DNA from: Methanolobus profundi
GTDB taxonomy: Archaea > Halobacteriota > Methanosarcinia > Methanosarcinales > Methanosarcinaceae
Length of the DNA: 64,000 bases
NCBI RefSeq assembly: GCF_900114835.1
Contig: NZ_FOUJ01000004.1
Coordinates: 124,001 to 188,000, forward strand
Reading direction: 5' to 3'
Below, piece by piece: positions 57,060 through 64,000 of this stretch. The position numbers and the translations under genes are program-made. The notes beneath the pieces were generated by a model, which ran no database searches, was not told the origin of the DNA, and worked only from the letters and a program-made list of their open reading frames with translations. Positions within the stretch are counted from its first letter, which is position 1. The number at the start of each line of letters is the position of its first letter.

Positions 57060-57717
57060 GAGTTTTAAAATAGAATATACATATTATGTACTACATGTAA
57101 TATAGTCTATTATCTAACAAATATAATTAATTATATACTTTTTAGTATGATACTTTTGAACAAGATAGAACAACAGAAGCCGACCCCTTTTAGATGCACT
57201 GCCATATAAACGAGCGACAATAACCAGCTAGCTGCAATGGCATCGAGTAGAGTATGAAAGATTAATGAAACAATACACACATAAAACAGCATCAACAAAG
57301 CTATTCATACATAATATGCAATAATAGGACTTACTAGTATATAATTCACTGATAAATCATACTGGAGCCTACAACAACAATACGAAAAAAGAGTACATAG
57401 ACTTACGTAAACATTACACATAATAAGTAAGAGAGTACACCCTCATACATAACATATTGAATTATATGGCAGCTCTGCTCCACAAGTTCCACGAATGCAA
57501 AGCCCGGACCAGAATGATCATCATATAGTGCCAATAGATATGGGACGAAACTAAGAAGATATAATGCCAATTGACCGGTACATTCGCCCTCAAAAGGACA
57601 TATCCAATTATCCAATTATCCCATACAATAAAAAAAGCAGCCCACCGGCTGCATGCAACCTGTTTTAAAATGGCATACCAAAGAAAGTAGATAATTTATA
57701 ATATATTTTTTAGTTCG
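57060..57717. other. Longest gene-free stretch of the window
   Basis: About 660 bases of AT-rich sequence with no supported gene. The only sizeable frame (57403-57615, minus, 70 codons) starts with TTG without a ribosome site. The region holds direct copies of TCCAATTA near 57602-57618, a bulged inverted repeat near 57193-57244 and the minus-strand hairpin described separately. It could be a degraded gene or a spacer with small RNAs. Confidence 0.5.
57631..57652 (-). terminator. Orphan intrinsic terminator on the minus strand
   Basis: Read leftwards, GCAGCC-GGTG-GGCTGC is a perfect 6-base hairpin followed at once by TTTTTT. No gene ends here on this strand. A TATA-like run near 57698-57710 (minus strand AAAAAATATATTATAAA) would start a transcript only about 40-60 bases long that ends here. 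Confidence 0.5.
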
Positions 57718-57738
57718 GATCAGCCAGGACAACTGATC
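57718..57738. promoter_or_regulatory. Inverted repeat before the YkgJ gene promoter
   Basis: GATCAG and CTGATC, perfect 6-base arms nine bases apart, sit just before the plus-strand TATA box TTATATA (57744-57750) that serves the gene at 57798, and just after a minus-strand TATA-like run. An operator between divergent promoters is a fair guess. Confidence 0.4.
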
Positions 57739-57797
57739 AGAACTTATATAATATACTAGCATCAAAGATAGCACAATTCAGATCGAACGGCAAAAAG

Positions 57798-58508
57798 ATG
57801 AATGTCAAATTCAAAGAAATACTGATCAATGAGCTTGAAGAAGAGATAAAAGCTGCAAAGCTGATAGACCCGCAAGAGCTTGCAAAGCAAATTAAGGAGA
57901 TCGGGTTCAAGTGTATAATGTGTGGCAAATGTTGTCGCAGGGAATTTGGAGATAATAGGGTCGTTGTGATCCCTGATGAGATCCACAGGATACAAAATAA
58001 CAGCGATCTGGAATGGAATGACATAGCAGAACCTTTGAACATAGAGGCAGACACACCAGAGGAAGAGTGTTACCTTCAGGCAGGATCAGGGATGATAGAT
58101 GAGTATGGGAACATCCACACATTTGGATGGATGCTTCACAGAAAGGAGAACAGAGATTGCTCATTCATACCCGACGAAGTCAAAAATAACCGCTGTAACA
58201 TATACGAACTACGACCCTTACTATGTAGCACATACCCCTTCTATATGGAAGATCTTAAGCTCCAGACATCTGAATGCGAAGGATTGGGAGAGAACATCAG
58301 CGAGCATGACAGTAAGAAACTCTCAGAGATGCTGATCAACAGATACCTTGGAGAGCTGCAGGATACCATTCTCACCTACAGGAACTATGAAGGATTCGAG
58401 ACCGATGAAAAAAGCAGGGAAAAAGCCATGTCCAACCTGAAGCAAGGCTACTTAAATTACGTCGTCCATAATAGTGAGGGAACTTGTAAGATCACAAAGA
58501 ATATCTGA
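57798..58508 (+). CDS. YkgJ family cysteine-cluster protein
   Basis: A 236-residue protein of the YkgJ/CxxCxxCC zinc or iron family: [18 protein letters not shown] near residue 40, a third site DCSFIP, and [20 protein letters not shown], the usual second half. The N-terminal 35 residues form a charged helix. These proteins may bind zinc or an iron-sulfur cluster; their activity is mostly unknown. The promoter and a possible operator lie upstream. The leuC-type gene follows after 52 bases. Confidence 0.88.
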   Translation: MNVKFKEILINELEEEIKAAKLIDPQELAKQIKEIGFKCIMCGKCCRREFGDNRVVVIPDEIHRIQNNSDLEWNDIAEPLNIEADTPEEECYLQAGSGMIDEYGNIHTFGWMLHRKENRDCSFIPDEVKNNRCNIYELRPLLCSTYPFYMEDLKLQTSECEGLGENISEHDSKKLSEMLINRYLGELQDTILTYRNYEGFETDEKSREKAMSNLKQGYLNYVVHNSEGTCKITKNI

Positions 58509-58560
58509 ATTTCATCTTATCGATCGATTTATAATGAATAAACATTATGCAGGAATAAAC

Positions 58561-59841
58561 ATGTCCACTAATAATGAACCTATGACGATCTCTGAGAAGA
58601 TCTTTTCAAAGGCTGCCGGTAAAACGGTAAAAGCTGGAGAATTCGTACTGGCTGATATAGACAGGGCAATGACCCACGACATCACAGGACCTCTTGCTGT
58701 AGAAGGTTTCTACGAGATCATGAGGGACAAGGAAGAGAAGAAGGTCTGGGACCCAAGCAAGATAGTGATCCTCTTTGACCACCAGGTTCCTGCAGACTCC
58801 CTCAATGCTGCACAGAACCACATCATGCTCAGAAAGTTCGCTAAGGAACAGGGCATAATCAACTATGATGTTTATGAAGGTGTCTGCCACCAGGTAATGC
58901 CTGAGAAGGGGCATGTCAAACCAGGAGACCTTGTAGTAGGTTCCGACTCACACACCTGTGCATACGGTTCACTCGGTGCATTCTCAACAGGTATCGGTTC
59001 AACTGATATGGCAGCGGTCTTTGCATCAGGAAAGCTCTGGTTCAAGGTACCTGAGACCATCAGGTTCGAAGTCGAAGGAAAACTTCCTGAACACGTCTAT
59101 TCAAAGGACATCATCCTCCACCTCATCGGAGATGTAGGTGCAGAAGGTGCAAGATACAAGGCAGCAGAATATGCAGGTTCAGCTATCGAAGCACTTTCAA
59201 TGTCAGAGCGTATGACCATTTCCAACATGGCTATCGAGATGGGTGGAAAGGCAGGTATCATCGAGGCTGACAAGACTACAGAAGCATATCTCAAGGAGCG
59301 CATACCTGACTATGAATTTGACCCATACTGGAAGTCAGATGAAGGCGCAGAATGCGAACTTCACAAGTATGACATCAGCAACCTTGAGCCACAGGTCGCA
59401 TGCCCACACAACGTGGACAATGTAAAGCCTGTAACTGAAGTTGAGGGAACAAAGGTAGACCAGATCTTTGTAGGTTCCTGTACCAACGGAAGGTTCGAGG
59501 ATATAGAGGTCGTTGCAAAGATGATGGGCGATGAGCCTGTTGCAAAGGATGTCAGACTCCTTATCATCCCTGCATCAAGGACAGAATACATGAAGGTGCT
59601 CAGAGCAGGATATATCGAGCAGTTCATGGAAGCAGGTGCAATGGTAGAGTCACCATGCTGTGGTCCATGTATGGGAGGTTCATTCGGACTCCTCGGTGAC
59701 GGAGAGGTAGGACTTGCAACATCCAACCGTAACTTCAAGGGACGTGAAGGAAGCCCACAGTCCTTCGTATACCTCAGCTCACCTGCAACAGCAGCAGCAT
59801 CCGCACTTACCGGAGAGATCACAGATCCGAGAAAGATCTGA
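58561..59841 (+). CDS. leuC: Aconitase-family large subunit, 3-isopropylmalate dehydratase type
   Basis: A 426-residue large subunit with cluster ligands in [23 protein letters not shown]-type VGSCTNGRF and [12 protein letters not shown]. Methanogens have two such proteins, LeuC for leucine/isoleucine and HacA for coenzyme B; this one has [26 protein letters not shown] and [11 protein letters not shown], as in the LeuC-type (MJ0499-like) branch, so LeuC is favoured. The small subunit is not adjacent. The ATG at 58561 is chosen; an ATG at 58582 ([13 protein letters not shown]) would also fit, and a frame from 58474 is too long. Confidence 0.9.
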   Translation: MSTNNEPMTISEKIFSKAAGKTVKAGEFVLADIDRAMTHDITGPLAVEGFYEIMRDKEEKKVWDPSKIVILFDHQVPADSLNAAQNHIMLRKFAKEQGIINYDVYEGVCHQVMPEKGHVKPGDLVVGSDSHTCAYGSLGAFSTGIGSTDMAAVFASGKLWFKVPETIRFEVEGKLPEHVYSKDIILHLIGDVGAEGARYKAAEYAGSAIEALSMSERMTISNMAIEMGGKAGIIEADKTTEAYLKERIPDYEFDPYWKSDEGAECELHKYDISNLEPQVACPHNVDNVKPVTEVEGTKVDQIFVGSCTNGRFEDIEVVAKMMGDEPVAKDVRLLIIPASRTEYMKVLRAGYIEQFMEAGAMVESPCCGPCMGGSFGLLGDGEVGLATSNRNFKGREGSPQSFVYLSSPATAAASALTGEITDPRKI

Positions 59842-59915
59842 TATCTCACCTTTTCTTTCTTTTTTTAACTCTGAGACCACAAAAGATATATTTTACAAAT
59901 TAATATGATAGTTCG

Positions 59916-59972
59916 GACGTTGGTCTAACCAACACTACCCGTCATATTTTGTGTGGATTACAAACCAACGTC
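59916..59972 (+). promoter_or_regulatory. Competing inverted repeats between leuC and hisE
   Basis: A 9-base stem GACGTTGGT (59916-59924) pairs perfectly with ACCAACGTC (59964-59972), and the same GTTGGT can instead pair with a nearby ACCAAC (59928-59933). The distal copy is followed by CACTAAAACCTTTTTT. This could be a terminator or attenuator after leuC, or three half-sites for a DNA-binding protein. The remaining bases of 59842-60076 show a T-rich stop region after leuC and nothing else. Confidence 0.45.
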
Positions 59973-60076
59973 ACTAAAACCTTTTTTCATATGTTCTAAA
60001 CTCTTAGCTTAGGCTGTGGCGACCTTTACACCATAAAGATGTAATAGGATTACCTTATATCTGGAAAGGATAGAGC

Positions 60077-60376
60077 ATGACTGAAACCGACCTCTCAATA
60101 CTTACCGAACTTTACGACATCATTAAGGACAGAAAAGAGAACCCTTCCGAGGACTCATATGTATGTTCTTTGCTCAACCATAGAAAGGGTATAGACAAGA
60201 TACTTGAAAAGGTGGGCGAGGAATCTATCGAGACAATACTTGCTGTGAAGAGCGAGAACAAGGAAGAGATGATATACGAATCATCAGACCTTTTATTCCA
60301 TCTTATGGTTATGTTCGTGGCAAAGGGAATATCCCTTGAAGAGATCGCCACTGAGCTTAAGAAAAGAAGAAAATGA
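60077..60376 (+). CDS. hisE: Phosphoribosyl-ATP pyrophosphatase
   Basis: Second step of histidine synthesis, removing pyrophosphate from phosphoribosyl-ATP. A 99-residue all-helical MazG-fold enzyme: [40 protein letters not shown] and the ExxD helix [14 protein letters not shown]. Archaea often have HisE as a separate protein from HisI, as here. A GGAAAGGAT ribosome site precedes the ATG. It converges on the CBS regulator gene, with a short self-complementary ATGATCAATGATCAT between them. Confidence 0.95.
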   Translation: MTETDLSILTELYDIIKDRKENPSEDSYVCSLLNHRKGIDKILEKVGEESIETILAVKSENKEEMIYESSDLLFHLMVMFVAKGISLEEIATELKKRRK

Positions 60377-60403
60377 TCAATGATCATTCTCAATAGCTTA
60401 TTT

Positions 60404-61315
60404 TTAATATACTAATTCGTGGAAAACGTCCTTTTTGGACAGTATACCCTTTGGCACACCATCATAGGATACAAGTATGAACCCTATATTGTGAGTGTCA
60501 AAGACCTTCACTGCATCATAGAGTGATGTTTCTGAATCCACCGTGATAAGGTCGCGGGTCATTATATCCTTGACCTTTGCAGTCATTTTTCCACTTGCCA
60601 CTGCATCACCTATATCTGTAAAAGTGACAACGCCAAGGATCATATCAGCGTCCATCACTGGTGCACCGTGAATACTATTGTCAACAAGGAGACGTGCTGT
60701 TTCCTGAATGGAAGCATTTCCACTGATAGATATCATATCGGTCTTAGCATAGTTCTTAACAGGCTTCTTTGGAAGCGAGATCATTTCATTTATTGCGAAA
60801 ACGAGCGTGTTCTGGGTATCATCCCTTCCCACGATCTCTCCACGAACAACCAGTTTGTTCACAGGAGTAGGACCCATCTGTACAAGGTCACCCTGCTCAA
60901 AACCCTTGATATTACCAAGGACCTTGATCATGCCATGACATAGGTCAGGATGCCTTACTGTAGTGAAGCTTATCTCCGCTACTGTTGCACCTTCCACAAG
61001 ATCATCGTTCCTGTAGATAGGAACACTGGCCTCGTGGTCCATGGCAGTGATGCTTAAAGCTTCATAAGCGTCGCCAGTTGCTTTATATCCCCCTTTGGGA
61101 CCGGGGACACCTTCAACCAGGCCAAGGACTTTCAAAGATTGCATCTGGTTCCTGACAGTGCCAGGATTACGGCTAATAAGCTCAGCGATCTCTTCGCCTT
61201 TTACAGCACGATCCTTTTCTCTCTGGAGATTGATCAATGCAATGAGAATATCTTTTTGTATGGGAGTCAGTTCCACTAAATCACCGGTCCATAAACTCAA
61301 ATCTAGTTTATACAT
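60404..61315 (-). CDS. CBS-domain regulator with N-terminal winged helix
   Basis: A 303-residue protein. Residues 15-80 form a winged-helix DNA-binding domain (LTPIQKDILIALINLQ and ISRNPGTVRNQMQSLKVLGL). A middle beta-rich domain (about 95-180) contains LCHGMIKVLGNIKGFEQGDL. Two CBS repeats (about 190-303), such as SIHGAPVMDADMILGVVTFT and IGFILVSYDGVPKGILSKKD, would bind adenine nucleotides or SAM. This architecture is common in methanogens; targets are unknown. The start ATG 61315 is preferred over TTG 61321 because no ribosome site is present and a TATA run lies just upstream, as for leaderless messages. Confidence 0.85.
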   Translation of the reverse strand: MYKLDLSLWTGDLVELTPIQKDILIALINLQREKDRAVKGEEIAELISRNPGTVRNQMQSLKVLGLVEGVPGPKGGYKATGDAYEALSITAMDHEASVPIYRNDDLVEGATVAEISFTTVRHPDLCHGMIKVLGNIKGFEQGDLVQMGPTPVNKLVVRGEIVGRDDTQNTLVFAINEMISLPKKPVKNYAKTDMISISGNASIQETARLLVDNSIHGAPVMDADMILGVVTFTDIGDAVASGKMTAKVKDIMTRDLITVDSETSLYDAVKVFDTHNIGFILVSYDGVPKGILSKKDVFHELVY

Positions 61316-61321
61316 ACTCAA

Positions 61322-61366
61322 AGGAGATATATATAAATATAGTATCTCCTCCTGAGGATACTAGAA
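61322..61366. promoter_or_regulatory. Nested inverted repeats in the CBS-regulator/NOG1 divergent promoter
   Basis: AGGAGATA (61322-61329) and TATCTCCT (61343-61350) are perfect arms around an AT-rich core containing the TATA-like TATATATAAATAT. A second pair, AGTATC and GATACT, overlaps the right arm (61341-61362). They lie beside the start of the DNA-binding CBS protein and before the NOG1 gene, a natural place for autoregulation. Confidence 0.45.
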
Positions 61367-61432
61367 AAGGTTTATATTTATAGGAACAGGGCTTTATAGA
61401 TTAAAGTGATTTGAAGCGCAACAGGAAGGAAT

Positions 61433-62446
61433 ATGATCTTTGAAAAAATAAATACAGTCCCTACTTCGGATGAATTACTGGATAAATCATTCAGAAGAGC
61501 TACCAGGGCAATGGCAGGAAAGACCATCACCGGAAGGAAAACGGCTCTTGAGGCAAACGAGTCAATGGTGCTGACCGCTGCTAACATACTTACAGATAAT
61601 CTAAAGAATATAGTAAGAAGATTCCCTACCTTTGAGAATTTGCCACCGTTCTACTATGAACTGGCAGACGTAATGGTAGGTGTAGATGATATGAGGAAGT
61701 CCCTTAGCAGGCTTGACTGGGCCAGTGCGAAGATACATGAGGTTGCAAGGGAACATGTAGGAAAGATGAGAAAGAGCAGAGACCCGCTACCTGTGAGAAA
61801 ACAGTGTTTCGGACGTCTTTCATCCATCATAGGTTCGATCAGCAAGGACCTTCTATTCTTAAATGAAGCCCGTAACAAGCTTAGAAAACTGCCATCGGTC
61901 CATGATGAACCGACCATTGTAGTAGCAGGCTATCCGAACATCGGAAAGTCCAGTTTCGTTACAAAGGTAACAGGTGCAACACCTGAGATAGCATCCTATC
62001 CATTCACTACAAAAGGAGTATCCATAGGACACTTCTTCGTTGGTAATGACAGGTATCAGGTAATGGATACACCCGGTCTTCTTGACAGACCTATGTCAGA
62101 ACGTAATGAGATAGAGCTCCAGGCCATAACAGCACTGAAGAACCTGGATGCAGTAGTACTTTTCATCATAGATGCCACTGAAACATGCGGATACGAGATC
62201 GAGGATCAGAAACGCATGCTTGAAGAGGTTCGCAGTGGATTCAAGCTTCCAGTCCTTGTGGTCGGTAACAAAGCAGACCTTCCACAGTTCAGAGAACTGG
62301 ACTTTGTAGACATGAAAATGTCCACAGCAACCGGCGAAGGTATCGAGGAAGTAACCTCAACCCTTATAGAAATGGTAAAAAAGGCCATTGAAGAAAAAGG
62401 GCCAAAGGAAGAAAAAGAAGAAAAGATGCCATGGGATGACCTTTAA
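61433..62446 (+). CDS. NOG1-type ribosome assembly GTPase
   Basis: A 337-residue OBG/NOG1 family GTPase (COG1084). The N-terminal helical domain (1-160) is followed by the G domain: G1 VAGYPNIGKSSFVTKVTG, G2 region YPFTTKGVSIGH, G3 VMDTPGLLDRP and G4 VVGNKADLP. The tail is charged (EEKGPKEEKEEKMPWDDL). Eukaryotic NOG1 acts in 60S assembly; the archaeal protein probably serves large-subunit maturation. It converges with the aminotransferase gene, with five bases between. Confidence 0.93.
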   Translation: MIFEKINTVPTSDELLDKSFRRATRAMAGKTITGRKTALEANESMVLTAANILTDNLKNIVRRFPTFENLPPFYYELADVMVGVDDMRKSLSRLDWASAKIHEVAREHVGKMRKSRDPLPVRKQCFGRLSSIIGSISKDLLFLNEARNKLRKLPSVHDEPTIVVAGYPNIGKSSFVTKVTGATPEIASYPFTTKGVSIGHFFVGNDRYQVMDTPGLLDRPMSERNEIELQAITALKNLDAVVLFIIDATETCGYEIEDQKRMLEEVRSGFKLPVLVVGNKADLPQFRELDFVDMKMSTATGEGIEEVTSTLIEMVKKAIEEKGPKEEKEEKMPWDDL

Positions 62447-62451
62447 GGTCA

Positions 62452-63573
62452 TCACAATACTTTTTTCATTATATCAAGTGCATTTCTTAGATCATCCATT
62501 GATGAAGCGTAAGAAAGGCGTATATGTCCTTCACCACGGGCACCAAAAGCAGTTCCTGGCACAACTATAACGCCATTAGAGATCATTTTTGATGCTACCT
62601 CACCAGAGGTCATACCTTCAGGGATCTCAGGGAAAGCATAGAATGCACCTTTTGGAGAAGCACAGTTCAGACCTGCAGCGTTCAGGCCCTCTACAAGCAT
62701 GTCCCTGCGAGCCTTGAACTCATCGCGCATTGCAAATACAGAATCCATTGGACCCGTAACAGCTGCTAATGCCGCTTTCTGTGCAATGGAATTGGCACAT
62801 GCCTGCACATACTGATGCACCTTGATCATCTGATCAGTGTATTCTTTTCTGGCGGCTACATAGCCAAGACGCCATCCGGTCATGGAGAAGGTCTTGGAAA
62901 CTGCATTCACGGTAATAACATTATCAGAGAACTGAGCAGGGCTGACCTGTTCACCCTCATAGATGAAATGCTCGTAGACCTCATCAGAGATAATAGTTAT
63001 GTCGTGATCATCAGCGATCTGAGCAAAGGCCTTCATATCAGCCTTGCTCTGTACCGCACCAGTAGGATTGGCAGGAGAGTTGATTATCATAGCCTTGGTC
63101 TTCGGAGAGAGATTCTCAAGTACACTCTCAGGACTTATTGTAAGGTCATCAGAGAGAGGAAGTGGAGTAACACGACCACCCATTAAGTGAACCAGGGAAT
63201 TGTAGGATACAAAACCAGGATCTGCGATCAGTACCTCGTCCCCGGGATCCACAAGAGAAGCGATAGCAAGTTCAAGAGCCTCCGATGCTCCGGATGTCAC
63301 AATGATCTCATCCGTTGAGACCTCGAAATTGTTCTCTGTCTTGAACTTTGAACTCAAAGCCTCTCGAAGTTCAGGAATACCCGGACCAGCCGTATAACCG
63401 GTGAAACCCTCATTGATAGCATTGATAGCAGCCTGTTTTATGTGCTGCGGAGTATCAAAGTCAGGTTGTCCGATACCAAGATTTATGGAATTCGGACCGG
63501 CGCCTTCGAACATCTTCCTTATCCCGGAAATGTCTATATCCAGAACCCTTTGTGCAAACTTCGAGCCAGCCAT
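62452..63573 (-). CDS. Class I/II PLP-dependent aminotransferase, aspartate aminotransferase type
   Basis: A 373-residue fold-type I aminotransferase. Features are NLGIGQPDFDTPQHIKQAA, the NSPANPTGAVQS substrate and PLP site, SDEVYEHFIYEG, and the Schiff-base lysine in VNAVSKTFSMTGWRLGYVA. It likely transfers amino groups for aspartate or aromatic amino acids; the family is broad. The start at 63573 follows a GTGAT ribosome-like site; a GTG at 63582 would add three residues. The hxlB gene upstream ends 20 bases before it on the same strand. Confidence 0.93.
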   Translation of the reverse strand: MAGSKFAQRVLDIDISGIRKMFEGAGPNSINLGIGQPDFDTPQHIKQAAINAINEGFTGYTAGPGIPELREALSSKFKTENNFEVSTDEIIVTSGASEALELAIASLVDPGDEVLIADPGFVSYNSLVHLMGGRVTPLPLSDDLTISPESVLENLSPKTKAMIINSPANPTGAVQSKADMKAFAQIADDHDITIISDEVYEHFIYEGEQVSPAQFSDNVITVNAVSKTFSMTGWRLGYVAARKEYTDQMIKVHQYVQACANSIAQKAALAAVTGPMDSVFAMRDEFKARRDMLVEGLNAAGLNCASPKGAFYAFPEIPEGMTSGEVASKMISNGVIVVPGTAFGARGEGHIRLSYASSMDDLRNALDIMKKVL

Positions 63574-63593
63574 AGTTATCACTTCAATTTGTT

Positions 63594-64000
63594 TTATTCA
63601 ATATTTGTGTGTCTTGATTTGAGGTCTTCCTCGGAAGCACCTGTGATGAAGATAAGCTCTGCGATCACAGCATCAAGGAAAACGCTTGATGATGTCTCAA
63701 AAGAAGTACCCAGCGGAGTAAGATATGTGTATTCACCACGCATGTGACGTTCAACATATCCGCCTGCATCGTCCTTTGTCCTTCCGGGAAGAGCGATAAC
63801 TGTGTCGGACAGCTCACCTAATGTTGATTCCTTGTTCGAGGTTATTGTGACAAGTTTGGCACCGATCTCCTTGGCCACACGTCCAAGATTTGATATAGAA
63901 CGTGTCTGTCCTGAACCTGATATAGCAATAACGAGGTCATCCTTTCTTACTGCAGGGGTTGTTGTCTCACCTACAACGTGAGAAGAAAGTCCAAGGTGCA
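63594..64000 (-). CDS. hxlB: 6-phospho-3-hexuloisomerase (start beyond window)
   Basis: The C-terminal 135 residues of a SIS-domain sugar isomerase. The SIS core is visible in HVVGETTTPAVRKDDLVIAI, SGSGQTRSI and IGAKLVTITSN, and the tail TPLGTSFETSSSVFLDAVIA has the glutamate/aspartate used for isomerisation. With hexulose-phosphate synthase it interconverts ribulose 5-phosphate and fructose 6-phosphate with formaldehyde release, the methanogen route to pentoses. The N-terminus and the synthase are outside the window. Confidence 0.92.
   Translation of the reverse strand, partial: HLGLSSHVVGETTTPAVRKDDLVIAISGSGQTRSISNLGRVAKEIGAKLVTITSNKESTLGELSDTVIALPGRTKDDAGGYVERHMRGEYTYLTPLGTSFETSSSVFLDAVIAELIFITGASEEDLKSRHTNIE

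Noticed and set aside
57035-57061. Pyrrolysine read-through of the TAG ending the DHH-RCK gene
   Set aside because: Only eight codons follow before the next stop, the protein is complete, and a terminator overlaps the TAG.
57403-57615. 70-codon minus-strand frame beginning with TTG in the large gap
   Set aside because: No ribosome site, begins right after a stop, and no family is recognisable; kept only as a remark in the gap entry.
1-64000. CRISPR arrays, insertion sequences, prophage, rRNA and tRNA genes
   Set aside because: No regularly spaced short repeats, transposase or integrase motifs, or complete tRNA cloverleaf were seen on reading both strands.

Overview
The window is chromosomal DNA of a methanogenic archaeon, almost certainly a member of the Methanosarcinaceae and most like the methylotrophic genera (Methanolobus, Methanococcoides and relatives). 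The grounds are an S-layer protein built from the Methanosarcinales S-layer (DUF1608) repeat, a seven-gene operon for activation of methyl-coenzyme M reductase, class I lysyl-tRNA synthetase, aIF5A, FEN-1 with a PIP box, archaeal TATA boxes, and GGAGG/GGTGA-type ribosome binding sites mixed with leaderless starts. The genus is an inference from gene content and style only. No rRNA, tRNA, CRISPR array, transposase or prophage gene was seen; this looks like ordinary, densely coding core genome with lineage-specific small genes between the housekeeping ones.

Layout. 1-3.6 kb: 3'-truncated gene for a very large S-layer-type protein made of a doubled two-domain unit. 3.9-8.5 kb: small accessory genes (a DUF2278/lamin-tail protein, GIY-YIG nuclease, two short proteins of unknown role, a lipoprotein, MsrB). 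8.6-14.5 kb: MATE exporter, phosphoglycerate mutase, FEN-1, a presenilin-type intramembrane protease. 14.6-22 kb: the MCR activation operon, read leftwards as atwA-mmp3-mmp6-mmp5-mmp15-mmp17-mmp7 and ending in a thiol CxxC protein of the carboxymuconolactone decarboxylase family. 22-28 kb: HAD phosphatase, membrane matrixin protease, Ogt, aldehyde ferredoxin oxidoreductase, aIF5A with agmatinase (a hypusine/polyamine pair), GNAT. 28-33 kb: wHTH/3-TM pair, lipoprotein, multi-PAS histidine kinase. 32-43 kb: Zn-ribbon protein, Pcm, 5-oxoprolinase, DUF151, DUF1614, a pair of tandem paralogues, HisF, MazG-like, and a PGF-CTERM surface protein with a membrane partner. 43-50 kb: ferredoxin membrane protein, U32 peptidase-family protein with a DNPH1-like hydrolase, LysRS-I. 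50-55.5 kb, leftwards: nnr-(60 aa)-moaC and prs-(185 aa)-MagIII-like glycosylase-TPD nuclease. 55.5-64 kb: DHH-RCK phosphoesterase, a 760-base non-coding stretch, YkgJ, LeuC-type hydratase, HisE, CBS-HTH regulator, NOG1 GTPase, aminotransferase and the start-truncated hxlB.

The functional centre of the window is the MCR activation operon: ATPase A2 (AtwA) and Mmp3, Mmp7 and Mmp17 belong to the ATP-driven complex that reduces the Ni of F430 in MCR; Mmp5, Mmp6 and Mmp15 are co-conserved. mcrC is not in the window. The most useful oddities are the missing standard start codon of mmp3, a perfect palindrome in the operon promoter, the CxxC protein closing the operon, a repair-like operon coupling TPD and MagIII-type enzymes, and several inverted repeats in promoters or leaders (21991, 41457, 57718, 59916, 61322).
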